Assembly (NCBI GenBank): GCA_019096065.1
Contig: JAGUCH010000006.1
Coordinates: forward strand, 2,190,001 to 2,254,000
DNA length: 64,000 nt
DNA from: Paracyclopina nana
Lineage: Eukaryota > Arthropoda > Copepoda > Cyclopoida > Cyclopettidae
Direction of reading: 5' to 3'
Shown here: piece after piece, positions 37,132 through 49,145 of the stretch
Layout: each line of letters opens with the position of its first letter
Numbering within the stretch: position 1 is the stretch's first letter
Translations under genes and position numbers: made by a program
Notes under the pieces: generated by a model
Told to the model about the DNA's origin: nothing
Database searches by the model: none
Seen by the model: the letters and a program-made list of their open reading frames with translations, nothing else

Positions 37132-37438
37132 TGATGATGCATAGTCAAGTGCATCAACTACTATCACAGACACAACATGACGACAAGACCATGTGGCCTC
37201 CTCGAACCGGCCATTATCCTGCACTTTGATATACTTGCTGAGCTGTTCCAAGTTATGCCTGTTTAATTTTTCGAGCTGCCTCCTCAGCCCCTGTCTTCTG
37301 ATGATCCTACAAGCCATCCGAAGACGCCTTCAATTATCAGCCATAATTCTGCTAGAGAGTTTTTTTGAATACAAGCAAATACTATGTATTAATTGATGCT
37401 CACCAAGCACTCACCAAATTTAATATTTCATTTCAGAT
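37132..37438 (+). other. Short NPL4 to SPOP-like spacer with a strong acceptor before the ATG
   Basis: Only 307 nt separate the NPL4 stop from the next start codon on the same strand. No AATAAA is present (an AATACA variant is near 37366). TAATATTTCATTTCAG ends at 37436, two bases before the SPOP-like ATG, and is a strong splice acceptor with no coding exon upstream of it. Either a 5'UTR intron or trans-splicing would use it. Confidence 0.5.
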
Positions 37439-38675
37439 ATGTCGCGCAAGAGGAAGCATGACGACTGCAACAGCAATGTTGGCGCCGACATGCCTCAAGT
37501 GGCTGAATCTTGGAGCAAAACTGAGCAGTATACAGTGAAGGGCAGGCACCAATGGACCATAGACAATTTTTTGCATAGAGCCCAGTTCACTGAGGTGGGC
37601 GACTCCTTGTGCAGTCCCATTTTTGGAGTCCCTGTCGACGTCGTTGGTGGCCCGAAGCCCCAAGAGTTAATGTTCCAGCTCGAAGTATTTCCGAACGGGG
37701 AAGAAGGCGAAGATAATTGCGATTATGTTGCAGTCTTTCTCACCTCAAGAAAGCAAGGAGATTTGGATGTGAAGTACGACTTTAGTGTCCTCAAAAGCGA
37801 TGGGACGTGTTGGGGCCGCATAGGCAACACATTCAAAAAGTTTTGCCCCGATCAAAACTCTTGGGGATATGGGAAAGCTTTTTCCAAAGCCAAGTTGATG
37901 GAGAAACAAAACGAGCTGCTTCCAGGCGGATGTCTGACCATTGTGTGTAACTTGGAAATTTTCTATTCCGACAAAACGACCCAAGGCAAGAAAAAGGCAC
38001 GATTAGATTTTTCACCACCTCCAGACCAGCTGTCCATGTTGGGCGACCAGTTGAGTGAAGCATTTACTTGTGGGGAATTTTCAGACGTCACCCTCGTTTG
38101 CGGGGAAAAGCGATTTCCATGTCACAAAGTCATACTAAGTGCAAGATCAGACGTCTTCAAAGCCATGTTTTCTCACAATTCATTGATCGAGGGGCAAACA
38201 AACCAGGTATGTTGTCAATGCTCTGGTAATTCTTACAATATGTTTTACGGAATTTGCGTTTTAGGTGGAGATAACGGATACCGATACGGATACTCTCGAA
38301 CAGCTCTTGAAGTACATATACTCGGACAAACTGGACTGTGACTTGCCGAATTTGGCTTCCAGTTTGATGCGAGCTGCAGACAAATACAACATCCCCAGGC
38401 TAAAGTCTTTGTGTGAGGAGACAATCTGCAATAATATAGAGGTGTCGAATGCGGCGGATATCCTAGTCTTGGCGCATATGCATGAAGCATCCAATCTGAA
38501 GGCCATGGCCGTGGACTTTATTATGAACAATTTAACCAAAGTGTCAGAAACTCCTGCCTGGAAAAGCATCACGGACGGACAGCACCCTAAACTGCTAGGA
38601 GAGATGTTCAAAACGCTCATGGAAAAGTTAAAAAATGTCAGCTGTGCTCCATCGCCGTTTAACATCACACCTTGA
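37439..38675 (+). CDS. SPOP-like MATH-BTB adaptor of Cullin-3 ubiquitin ligase
   Basis: Substrate adaptor: the MATH domain binds substrates and the BTB domain binds Cullin-3. Exons 37439-38206 and 38265-38675, one 58-bp GT-AG intron, 392 residues. The basic N-terminus (MSRKRKHDD) may be a nuclear signal. MATH is at about residues 30-185 (HQWTIDNFLHRAQ, KYDFSVLKSDG, WGYGKAFSKAKL); BTB at about 205-320 (FTCGEFSDVTLVCGEKRFPC, HKVILSARSDVFKAMFSHN, LLKYIYSDKLD); the C-terminal BACK-like tail runs to KSITDGQHPKLLGEMFKTLM. Length and order match SPOP (374 residues) but sequence in the MATH domain is diverged; a SPOP-like paralog (Tdpoz/BPM class) is as likely as the SPOP ortholog. Poly(A) signal AATAAA at 38725. 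Confidence 0.88.
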
Positions 38676-39854
38676 TACACTAAGTAATCCTTCTACGACT
38701 ATTGCAAGAATGGTAATTTGCAGTAATAAAACAAAATGGCTCGATTCTCATCAGGTCAGCCTTCAATTATCTCATGCCTTTTTTGCTTAGGAGAATTTGC
38801 TTACGCTGAAACCGCGGCATAAATATCTACTAGTGGTTGAGGTCTAGCTATGCTAAACTTTTATTTTCTTGCCAGTTGGCCTTTTCCTCTGTGTCATCAT
38901 AGGCAGAAATTTTAAAAGTAGCTTAATGTTTTTAATTCATTATTTGCTACCTTTATGAAAAACCTAAGTATTTTTTGGTCGGTCATGAAGGTTAGTGGCT
39001 CCTGGAACCGCGATACAAAATGGCCTAGTCTCTGCGAATCTCTGAGTATAACTAGTTAGTTTATTTGAAGGACCAAGCGTATTTATAGACTAAAATAGGG
39101 AAGTGCAAAGATAAAGTCAGCTTAATGGTGGAAGGGTTGCTATGCGGAATTCAAGGTTGCAAGGAAGTAGGAAGACGCAATGTGCAAGTCCATTTTGCAC
39201 ATTAAGGTCTTTTTGATTAAACCAAAAGAAACTTTTAAGTATATTCTTTCTGGCATTGTCCATTCCATGTAAAAACTCAAATGAATTAATGAAAATTAAT
39301 AGTTTCAACTGAATTATCAAAATAAACTGTACCAAATTTCCGAACTTGGAATAGAAGCATGAGAATTGAGCCAAAAAGCCCAACTTTTTAATATAATTTT
39401 GGCAATCTTGTAAAACATTGAACTGCTGGTTCTAATTTTCATACAGTTTTTTTACCACATAAGAATAAACTTGCCAATTTAGTTCACAAAAGGTACTTTT
39501 TGGATGGGACTTTATATGATAATTATAATCTAATTATTATAGCGCTGATTATTTTTCCTATTTACCGATTTTGAAAGAGCCATTTACTTTGAGTAGTAAT
39601 ATTTATTTCAAAAACCAACACACAATTCATCAAACACATCTACATTCATACAGAGCGCAGATGATGGCTTGAAGTTTTTGGACAGGCTTTTCTTAAACAT
39701 TTTTTGTTGATTTTCAAACCTAGGAAAAATTCTAACAGCCCTTGAAAAAATGACGAACACGGGCTAGCATCTAAAGGATTGCAATGTGCTTAACATCTCA
39801 AAAATTTGTTTTAGGCTAATTAGACTCAAGTTCAAATATAACACGGCCCAATCG
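38676..39854. other. Spacer between the SPOP-like and LNR genes
   Basis: It contains the SPOP-like poly(A) signal at 38725-38730 and AT-rich sequence without a recognisable gene. An acceptor-like AAATTTGTTTTAG ends at 39814, 40 bases before the LNR start codon, and may define the end of a 5'UTR intron or a trans-splice site. Confidence 0.5.
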
Positions 39855-41145
39855 ATGTCGAAAACAAGGCCTATTAAAAAATGTCTTGGGAACCAGATTG
39901 TTCAGGCGGTTTTTGTGGTCATTGTCATCATCACAGTAATCATAATTATTGCAACCGCTTTAAAGCCAAAATCGAAAGTAAGTTCAATAGTACCATCAAT
40001 TTTACAGAAACTGCAGTATATTTCATGAAAAAGTATTGCTAGAAAGAAGTATTTCGCGCCGTTTTATTGTAGATTCCATTTTTAGACCTGTGATGATACG
40101 TTGATTGGAGATGGCCTCTGCGAAGATGCATTTAACATTGCCTCGTGTAACTTTGATGGAGGTGAGACTCCAATATGATAAAAAGCAGTAAAAGCAAACT
40201 ACTTTGAATCAATTTGTAACAGGTGATTGCTGCCTTGGAAACCAAGAAAGCACTGCATCTTGCACGTACTGCATCTGCTATGCCACTCAAAAGGCAAAAA
40301 ATACGACAAAATATTCTTCTCTGGCTACATCCAAGATTTCAACGACAGCCCTCGTATCCGACATAGCATCAAGCCTCTCAAGCACTTCTACCACGACCAC
40401 AACAACTGAAACAGCTACGACCGAACCCAAGTCGGACACAACAGTTACTTCAACTACAACCACACCATTCGTGACTCAAGTCGACACAACCGCTTCTGAT
40501 GGAACTTGTAGAAAGGATCAAAATAATGTTGGCAATGGCTGGTGCGATGACGAGACCAACCACGAAGATTGTCAATTTGATGGAGGAGATTGTTGCTTCT
40601 CCGAAATCTATGAGAACTTTTGCTCACGTTGCATATGCAAGGAGGACGGAAATCGTCATCCAACCTCTGAAGACCTTATTGTTATTGGCTGTACGTTTCC
40701 GGAACTCAAGGGAGATGGTGTATGTGACGACTCTATGAATTGGAAAGCTTGTGGCTATGACGGAGGAGACTGCTGCTATGGAGAACTCATCAGCTGCGAA
40801 AGGTGCCTTTGCTTTTTGGAATTGGCTCAATGCGATTTCTACAGGTGGATCACGGATGGGGAATGTGATGACTTGGCCAATACTGAAGAGTGCAATTATG
40901 ATGGAGGCGATTGCTGCCTTGAAGTCATCAATAAGCAATTCTGCGAAGAATGCATGTGCCATGCTGATGGCACGGTGCACAATGGCTATGAGCCTGCCAC
41001 ATCATGCTCCATACCAGCTTGGGTCGGCGATGGGGCATGCGATGACACGACCAATGTAGCAGAATGCGATTTTGATGGAGGCGACTGCTGTTTGGATACT
41101 GTTGATACAACATTCTGCGTTGCGTGCGAATGTTTGTCAAAATAA
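39855..41145 (+). CDS. Type II membrane protein with five Lin-12/Notch repeats (LNR)
   Basis: Three exons, 39855-39977, 40086-40161 and 40223-41145, GT-AG introns, 373 residues. A basic N-terminus is followed by one transmembrane segment at about residues 17-36 (VQAVFVVIVIITVIIIIATA), so the bulk should be extracellular. LNR 1 is at about 43-71. Then comes a Thr/Ser-rich mucin-like linker (about 90-150) and four more LNRs. Each repeat has the pattern C...GDG.CDD..N...C.FDGGDCC and is followed by a small C-x2-C-x-C motif (CTYCIC, CSRCIC, CERCLC, CEECMC, CVACEC), so the module is LNR plus a Cys knot-like tail. LNRs fold around calcium and occur in Notch, pappalysins and stealth proteins, but this arrangement with no other domain is not one I can name. 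Function is unknown. Confidence 0.85.
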
Positions 41146-41182
41146 TGCGAACGCACAACTAGCATAATAGTGTCTTTTATAG

Positions 41183-42443
41183 CTAAATTTTTGCGTTATC
41201 ACTTGCTGATTTCAATGCGCTTTCTACGTCCTTTTGCAGACATGAAATAAGTTCTTTGCCCTCTTCAGCTTCCTGATCTTCAATGATATCGTCTAGATGA
41301 TCCCTAAGTAAATCTTTCAGGGCGAGAACTGCTTTGAAGTCTTGCTTTATCGAGAGTGGGATAATGTCGCGAAACTCGATTCTTGTTTCGGGAATCATGG
41401 CCTCGTCAATGTTCAGTAGCGCCTCTTCATATTTAGCACTCATACACTGCTGAAACTCATCAAGTTTTTCTTTGGAGTCGGGAAGATCCATTTTGTTCAG
41501 CACCAAAATGGCCGGCTTCTGCAACAACTCCGGCTTGTACAGCTCAATTTCCCTGTTGAGTAAGACTGCAGTCTCAAAGGCACTTCTAAAATCATACTCC
41601 TGTCCCAGCTGAAAGCCATGGATATCAACGACAAACAGGAGCAATTTCGTTCGTTCCACATGCTTCAAGAACCGATGGCCCATGCCCAGATTTTTGTGAG
41701 ATCCCTCGATTAAACCTGGTAAATCAGCCATTGTGATTGTTCTTGCATCAGGGTACGCCAGATGGCCCAAATTTGGCTTCAAAGTGGTGAAAGGATAATT
41801 GGCAATTTTCGGGCGAGCATTGCTTATGGCATGCAACAACGAGCTTTTGCCAGCATTTGGAAAGCCCACTAAGCCAATATCTGCCAACAATTTAAGGTCC
41901 AAACGAATCATTCTCTTTTGTCCTGGCATACCAATGAAGCCATTGAAACGATTTCCACCTTCACCACCAGCTGCAACGAGAACTTCTTCATTGTAGTCAT
42001 TCAATTCCTTGAGTAGATTACTCTTGTCATCGTAAATACCCAGGCCAACAGGTACCTAAGGGAGACTTTAATTGAGAGCTGCTTCTATTGAAAAATCCAT
42101 AAAGAATCACCGTGAGGGAAATGTCCTCTCCGTAAGCTCCATTTAGTCTGACTTTTGCAGAAGATGTTCCAGGCTTGGCAAACAATTTGCGTTTGCTTGG
42201 TTCTAAATTGAAGTGCTTTTTGTAGAGTGAGAATAGGTTGGTGGGTTCTCTCTTCGAGGGTTTGGCGGGTGTTTTAATGATGACAGAACCACCTCGGCCT
42301 CCATTGCCTCCATATTGAGGTAAACCGTTTCCGCCATGGCCACCCTTGCATAGAATCTTTAGCGAATCTACGAACTTCTGAGTGCCATTTCCAGATCCTG
42401 GACGTTTTGTCGCTTGACACAACAGAACATGAGTGAATTTCAT
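41183..42443 (-). CDS. Gtpbp10: GTPBP10, Obg-family mitochondrial ribosome assembly GTPase
   Basis: Obg-type GTPase; the family acts in late assembly of the mitochondrial large ribosomal subunit. Two exons on the minus strand, 42443-42111 and 42055-41183, joined by a 55-bp GT-AG intron; 401 residues. The N-terminal Gly-rich Obg fold (KGGHGGNGLPQYGGNGGRGG) is followed by the G domain: G1 GFPNAGKSS, G2 region with YPFTTLKPNLG, G3 DLPGLIEG, and G4 NKMD. MGHRFLKHVERTKLLLFVVD and LNREIELYKPELLQKPAILV are close to human GTPBP10 and distinguish it from MTG2/GTPBP5. It converges with the LNR gene: stop codons are 37 bp apart, so the 3'UTRs probably overlap. It is divergent from importin-9 (454 bp between start codons). 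Confidence 0.93.
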
Positions 42444-42897
42444 AGTTATTTCGGAATTTTAGCTCCAGTTCAGAAGCACTTTTTTCAGTACTTCTTGTTT
42501 GTCAACAAACAGACACCTAACAACAAATTTCAAGGCTCGTTTTGTTCGAGAAACTTCCTTAATCATTTTTTCTTAGATAAATATATTTCAAAGATTCTTA
42601 CAAAAAGGAATTTTATTTTTTGCAATTCAATTCATTTATAAAAAACCTGTTTTCTGACTAGCATCTTGACGTTTTGATTTTTTGAAGCAAATTGAGGTAC
42701 TTTCGATCCGTTTAGTTTCCAGACTGCTTTTTCGCGATATTCCATCGATTTGGCGTTTTTTCAGTCAATTTGATTAGGATATGCAGTTTCAATCTGGCAA
42801 CGATTACAGATCTCGTGAAAATTGAAAACAAAGTGAACACATTGAAAATCTGTGTGAAAAGGCGGTATTTAGTTTCCTTGAGTTGTCAGGCCGAAAT
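42444..42897. promoter_or_regulatory. Shared upstream region of GTPBP10 and importin-9
   Basis: 454 bp lie between the divergent start codons, so both promoters must be here or inside the neighbouring gene. The sequence is AT-rich without a TATA box that I can place. An acceptor-like TTGAGTTGTCAG ends at 42889, eight bases before the importin-9 ATG. Bidirectional promoter use is inferred only from geometry. Confidence 0.5.
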
Positions 42898-45800
42898 ATG
42901 AGCGAACACGAAGGCTCCATCAAACTGACATTGGCTGAAGTCATCAATGCGCTCATGTCAGGGAATCCGGATGAGCGGAAGCTTGGAGAACAACAACTGG
43001 AGGCTCTTCAAGTTACTGAGGGTAAATCTCAATTTATGACAAGCCTCTTTTTTAAAATTACTTAGTTCTATTAATCTATTTTAATGAGTTTAAAAACACA
43101 TATAAAGTACCATTTAAATTGTCTGATTACATGGGTGAGACAGAGTTATAAAAATATTGTGCTTATCAACCTTGGATACTATCAAGCTTTTTATGTTGAT
43201 AGTTTTTTTCTTTTCAGAAAATAAGATTTTTTCTTTAAGAGCGTTTCCAGGTTCTCTCCTTTTATGTGGCGCGCGCATTGCAATAACTGCAAAATTATGC
43301 TGCTAAAGTAAAAGTCCTCATATTAAAAGCCTTTACAAAAAAGGACTTATAGGGTGTTCACCTATCCCTTGTTCCCTTAAAATCTTGTGGTATCCTTATA
43401 TGAAATGCTTAAGCTTTCGTACTTCTGATTAATCAAATTCATGTGACCAAAAGGAAGGGAAAAGTGGTCTACTTAAAGCTATCAAAAGTGAGTAAAAATG
43501 ATCCGTACTGAAATAGGAGGCTTAAGAAAAACGCAATTTAGCGGAAGGAAAAATTTTTCTTTACAGGTGAACACAGCATTAATATTTCAGAAAATGTTTT
43601 AAATTCAAATAGTCATTGGATGCTTTCGTTAACGAGATCGGTTTATACTAGAGGTTAACTAATTTTGCTTAAATTCAGATAAAGTTTCAAAAAAATGTTT
43701 TCATTCAAGTTGTTATGCTTACGAAATAGAATATTCAAGTTAAATAACATTCCACAGCTTGATTAAGTAATTATGAACACTAGCTTAAAAGTTAATACAG
43801 TAGTGTTTGAGTGATTGCTCTGAATCAGTCAATTGAAACTTTAAAAAGATTTTTAAACTTTCCTTTGAATGTATTGATTTTGAAAATTGCTCAAAAATCT
43901 TAAGACTTTACTGTATCTTAAAAGACACACAACCTTTAAAAAAGTAGCAGTTATTTTAGGTAGTAATTGTTAATTGCAAATTCTGTTTTAATTGTTCCTT
44001 TAATTTAGAGTATGGCGTAGCCTTGACGGAGCTGACATTAGAGCATGATGGGCAACTGCAAGTTCGTCAAATGGCTGCCTTGTTGCTCAAACAATATGTT
44101 GACACACATTGGAGCTCTTTGAGCGAAAAATTCAAGGGCCCAGAAACGTCTGCCTTGGCCAAAGCTTCAATTCGAAACATGTTGCCTCACGGACTACGAG
44201 AATCGATCAGCAAGGTAAAAATGCATTTACACACATACTATGTATGCTAAATGCAATAATGACATGCTCTCATATTCATACGAAGTGCGATAACTTTCTT
44301 TTGGCGAACGCGTTTCTTTGTTGCAAAAATTTTGCATTTCGGAAACAAAGGTTCCAGCCCCAAAATGGTTGCAAAAGCCTCGTAACTCTGCAAATCAAAC
44401 TTCATGTGATGCATTCTTTATGTACTATGTGAGCTCTAAAGCATGGGTAGCAAAAAAAAAAAAAATGGGAACAGCTGTGTACATATTCGGTTTTAATGGG
44501 AGCTCCTCTTTTGCAGGCTCCTCGTTTTGAATCAGAGAAAACTGCTTTAGGATTTCTTTGTTTCATTGCAAAAAACATACTCAAGCTCTTTTCTATTTAG
44601 CTCTCCTCTCTCGCCGCTGTTTGCGCAACTTTCCCAATTCGTGTTGCTAAGCTTTCGCACAAAGAAGATCCCTTCTTTGTCATCCTCGTAGTCGGTTTCC
44701 AAAAGGGGTTTTGCAAAATTGCACACATGGTTGTTTGCAGAATAATTTTTGAGCACAAGTTCACAGACAAAGAGAGGATGATGGGGAAAATGCATTTTCA
44801 CCAAAAACCGTTTGGTACTCTCACTCATTTGCTACCGAAAGAGGAGCAAATAATTCACGGAAAAACATAAAGTTCACCTGGTGAGCTTTAATTATTGATG
44901 GGAAGATGATGCACTTTTTGCCTAATTTGTTCCGCTTTTACAACTTTGTTCTATGCATTTTCGTAGGTGCGCAATTCGGTTGCCTACACCATTTCGACGA
45001 TTGCTTCGTGGGATTGGCCTGATCAATGGCCTGAACTATTTGACATTTTGATGGCAGCTTTGAAGGAAAATAACGAGTTTGCAGTCCAAGGCTCGGTTCG
45101 TGTCCTCAAGGAATTTGTGCGAGATTTAAGTGACTCGCAAATCTCGAATGTGGCCCCGGTAATTTTGCCGGATATGTACCGAATTTTCATGGAAAAGGAG
45201 CAATACTCAATACGGACCCGGTCCAGATCTATCGAAATATTCAACACACTGGCCACAATGGTTTGCACCATGGCCGAGACGGACAAGAGCATTTTCAAGG
45301 CGATTCTGGGGCCTATTCTGCCATTTTTCACCGAAGCTTTGGTCACTGGATTGAGTATCCCGGATGACTCTCACTACACAGATGCTGGTCTCAAAATGAC
45401 CGTTCTCAAAGGTAAAGTGCCTTCGAAAAATTCCTGCGAGACATGCAAATGAAGTGCAAAGCACACTTTAGGCTAAATGGGGAAAGGCTCTTTTAATTTT
45501 GGGGAGCATTTTATGTCTCTGCTAGATGCGCGCACATCAAGGCGACCATTAAAAAATACTGACTTGAGTAAAATATTAAAATTTGAAAGTAGTTGGAAAA
45601 GGTGCAATTTTGGTGATTTTGCTATTGAGGTCGCCCGATTCTGTGGTGGCCTCATTGTTAGCGCATCCTTTGTAAGCCACTCCTTATTTAGGGCGTGCGA
45701 ATCCCCATGGGAGTTGGTCTTTGTTAGTGCGCGGCCAATGCGAAAAGGCTTTCGCCAAAATTTCGCACACGAGCGCGAAATTCGCGCGCCCAACCTCCGC

Positions 45801-48800
45801 GACCTCAGTCCTCCACGGTGATCTCAACACTGAGGAAATTTAAAAAAATTTCCGGCCTCAAGAGAACTGATAGAAAAATTACAGTGAGGCTTTTCAGGGG
45901 CCACCTCTCCACAAGGGTTCTCTTTTGTGATTGCCTTATATTAAAATGGGAATCCTTTTGGAGTCTGGTCACGGCCTCAAAATCACCAAAATTGCCACCA
46001 AAATTCCGGTCTCGATTGTCTCCATATGGCTCAGATCCAGTTTCTCTCCAGTCATGGGTTCTCTTGTGTGCTTAAAAAATTAAATGAAGAAGATCCAGAT
46101 TGGAGTGTGACAATCTGAGGCCTCTTACGCTTAAGAAAAAAGGAGCGCATTTTTTGTATTTCATTTTCCTAACTTAATTTCAACTCAATTGCTGTTAATG
46201 AATACGTCCATGAATAAAGTTTTCTGTGCGATAAAAACGATATTTTTGCAGCCTTGACAGTTTTGGTCAAGAGTGTGCCCAAAACCATGTCCTCGTGGAT
46301 TTCGCAAATTTTGCCTCCGGTCTGGAGCACCTTGACCTCTTGTGCTGACAAGTATGTCCGTGAAGTCGTTAACGAGGCTGAAGAGGAGAATGAGGTGGTA
46401 GATTCGGATGGAGAAGTTTTGGGCTTTGAAAATCTGGTCTTTGCTATCTTCGAATTCGTGCACGCATTGGTGGACACCCCCAAGTTTAGAATGGCTGTAA
46501 AATCTGGCCTCTCCGATATCATGTACTACATTGTGCTCTACATGCAGATTACTCACGAGCAGGTGATAATCAGCCAAAGACTTTAATTTTGCTGAATTTA
46601 ACGCAGATATATATTTAGTGTGAGAAATGGCTCGAGAATCCGGACACGTTTGTGGAAGACGAAGACGAGGACACATTTTCCTACTCAGTGCGGATATCAG
46701 CCCAGGACTTGCTCATGGTAATTTCCAAAATTGAAAAAAATACTAAAAATATGTATACATATTTCTTTTAAGGCTTTGTGTGAGGAATTCGAAGAGGAAT
46801 GCTCCGCTTCCTTGGCCCAATCAATTCAAAGGCACTTGATGGAATCCGAGCAAGCAAAAGCCTCTGGCAATGAGAACTGGTGGAAAACGCACGAAGCAAC
46901 CATGTTAGCACTTGGATCAGTCCAAGAAATCATCGCAAGGCAAATTCTGGCCGGAAAAGTGGATTTCGACATTGCTGGCTTTCTCGAAAATGTCGTCATT
47001 GCCGATGTGGCCAATCCCATCTCACCATTCCTGCTTGGTCGTTGCTTATGGATCGGGTCCAAGTTCCCGGAGCTGATATCAATTCCGGCAATGACTCGGT
47101 TCATGGAGGCCACTGTGTCAGGCCTCGCTGCGGATAAACCAGCCATCGTGCGAATTTGCGCCGTTCGCGCAATTTGGGGGCTCAGCCAGCATTTGCGAGC
47201 GAGCAAAAATCGCGCTCTTCTCACCCCTTTCCTGCCCGCCGTCACCGACGGCCTCATCAACATGTGTGGAACCTTCAATGCATCCTCCGAGGTCCTCAGC
47301 CTCATTTTGATGAACATGTCGCTTGTCTTGGCGGTAATATCGCTCACTTACTCATAGCTCATTAACATATGCGTAAAATGTCTCATTTTTCAGTGCGATG
47401 CAAATTTCACTGCCAACTACGAGAGCAAAGTGTCACCTCTAATTATAGCCATTTTTCTCAAATACAATTCAGGTAAATAGAAGGCTGCAAATTGCTGCCA
47501 GAAGCCTTTTTTCATTCGCGATGATGTGTTGTGCAAATTTTGCTGTTGCTAACCGTTACCAAGGAGGGGAGACTGGGAAATGCATTCTTTGTCTGAAATC
47601 CCCCCATCATTTCATTTTAGATCACGTTCTCATCTCCATGGTCGAGGACACTGTTAAAGTAATTTCTTCCACTCCTGGCTGTGCTGACTCTCTGGAGGCG
47701 AGGCTGGTGCCCACTCTTGTGTCCATTCTGGATGCCGAGCCTGGCAAGGTATCCTCCGGACTGCAGACGGGCGCGTTGGACATTTTGCAAACTATGGTTC
47801 GAGCTCGGAGTGCTTCGAACAAAGGCCATCCTTTAAGCCAGCTCCTCGTTGCAAATGCTTTCCCGTCTGCTGTCAGATGCACTTTACGTTCAGAAGACAA
47901 CTCGGTCACTCAGGTATTTATAGTGAAGAAGCCTTTTCAATTTTATGAAGCGGATGGAACTTTTCATTTTTTCATAATAGAGTGGAGGAGAGTGTTTACG
48001 AGCATTTGTGTCCTGTGGTCCTGACCAGATTTGCCAATTTACCGATCCAGAGGGAAAATCCGGACTCTGGTACATGGTCCAAGTGGCTGGACATCTTCTG
48101 AATCCGGTTGGCAGCGAGTTCTCTGCCACCTTTGTTGGACGCTTGGTTACTACGCTGATTCAAAAGGCTGGTGACAGATTGGGAGAGAATCTGGATCAAT
48201 TGTTGAAAGCAGTTCTATCGAAACTGCGCGGATCCGAGACTCTGAGCGTGATTCAGAGTTTGATTATGGTGTATGCACAATTGATTCACACTCAGTTGGG
48301 TGCAGTTCTGAATTTCCTCTGCTCGGTGCCTGGACCGAGTGGAGAGCCTGCTTTGCATTTCGTTATGAACGAATGGGTTGGTAGACAACATTTATTCTAC
48401 GGGTCCTACGAAAAGAAAGTGTCCATTGTGGCCCTGGCAAAATTGCTGCAACACGGGATCGGAAATAACGACACTCGGCTGCAGGTAATTTAACCAGTGC
48501 AGGTTCGGTGATTTTTCAATTCGAACATTGCGCTCTTTGAGCTCGTGCATGATCCAACTACTTATGCAAATGTTTTGCAGGAAATCACTGTCAAAGGAGA
48601 TCAGATTATCAACGAATTAGCTCGCACGAGATCGCAGAAGAAGCAGAATCCGGATCAATGGACAAACGTGCCACTTTTAGTCAAAATATTCAAGGTTTTG
48701 TTGGGGGAAATGTCCAGTCATTTGGAGGAAGCTCTTGCCAGTTCTCAGCAAGACTATGAAGAATCCGATTCTGAAGAGGAGTGGGATGATGATGACGGAG

Positions 48801-49145
48801 GAATGATGGCTGGAAATGAACGAACTGGAAGGAGTTTCAGGCAAACGGAAATTTCCAGGTATAGATACCACCGAATCCTCAATACGTTTTAATTTCTAAA
48901 TGATTTATATTACTAGGCTACTGAGCACGAATGGCATGTATGGAGACGAGGATGATGAGGAAGAGGACGAGAGTGAAGATCCGGATGCCTTGGCTGATCC
49001 ACTATACAAGCTGAATTTAAGGCAATACCTGAACGAGTTCATAACGGAGTTCGTTAAGCAGCCCTTCTTCATCGAGCATTTTTCTCCCCACCTGAATGTG
49101 ATGGAAAAGAATGCTCTTTCGAGCATTGGAGGAGTTCCACATTGA
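42898..49145 (+). CDS. Ipo9: Importin-9, nuclear import receptor, eleven coding exons
   Basis: Karyopherin-beta that carries histones H2A-H2B, actin and ribosomal proteins into the nucleus in a Ran-dependent way. Exons: 42898-43021, 44009-44214, 44967-45411, 46252-46562, 46619-46717, 46773-47333, 47394-47472, 47621-47913, 47981-48484, 48581-48858, 48917-49145; the frame closes at 1042 residues (human 1041). Collinear matches to human IPO9 run throughout: [20 protein letters not shown] [91 protein letters not shown], and the acidic C-terminal loop then [22 protein letters not shown] repeats fill the whole length; the acidic loop (EEDESEDPD) is kept. Exon 5 is only 99 bp. Introns 1-3 (about 0.75-1 kb) are much longer than the others. 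Confidence 0.96.
43352..43577. mobile_element. Possible family B MITE in importin-9 intron 1
   Basis: GGGTGTTCACCTAT at the left and TACAGGTGAACACAGC at the right form a 12-14 bp imperfect inverted repeat about 200 bp apart. The GTTCACCTR core is shared with the elements at 23362 and 57004. The interior is not strongly palindromic, so the call is tentative. Confidence 0.4.

Noticed and set aside
45477..45821. 114-residue plus-strand ORF in importin-9 intron 3
   Set aside because: It lies in an intron between two well-supported exons and has no family motif; part of it belongs to an inverted repeat (GGTGATTTTG near 45610 and its mirror near 45990).
46826..47347. 173-residue minus-strand ORF over importin-9 exon 6
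   Set aside because: Antisense shadow of the strongly conserved importin-9 exon.
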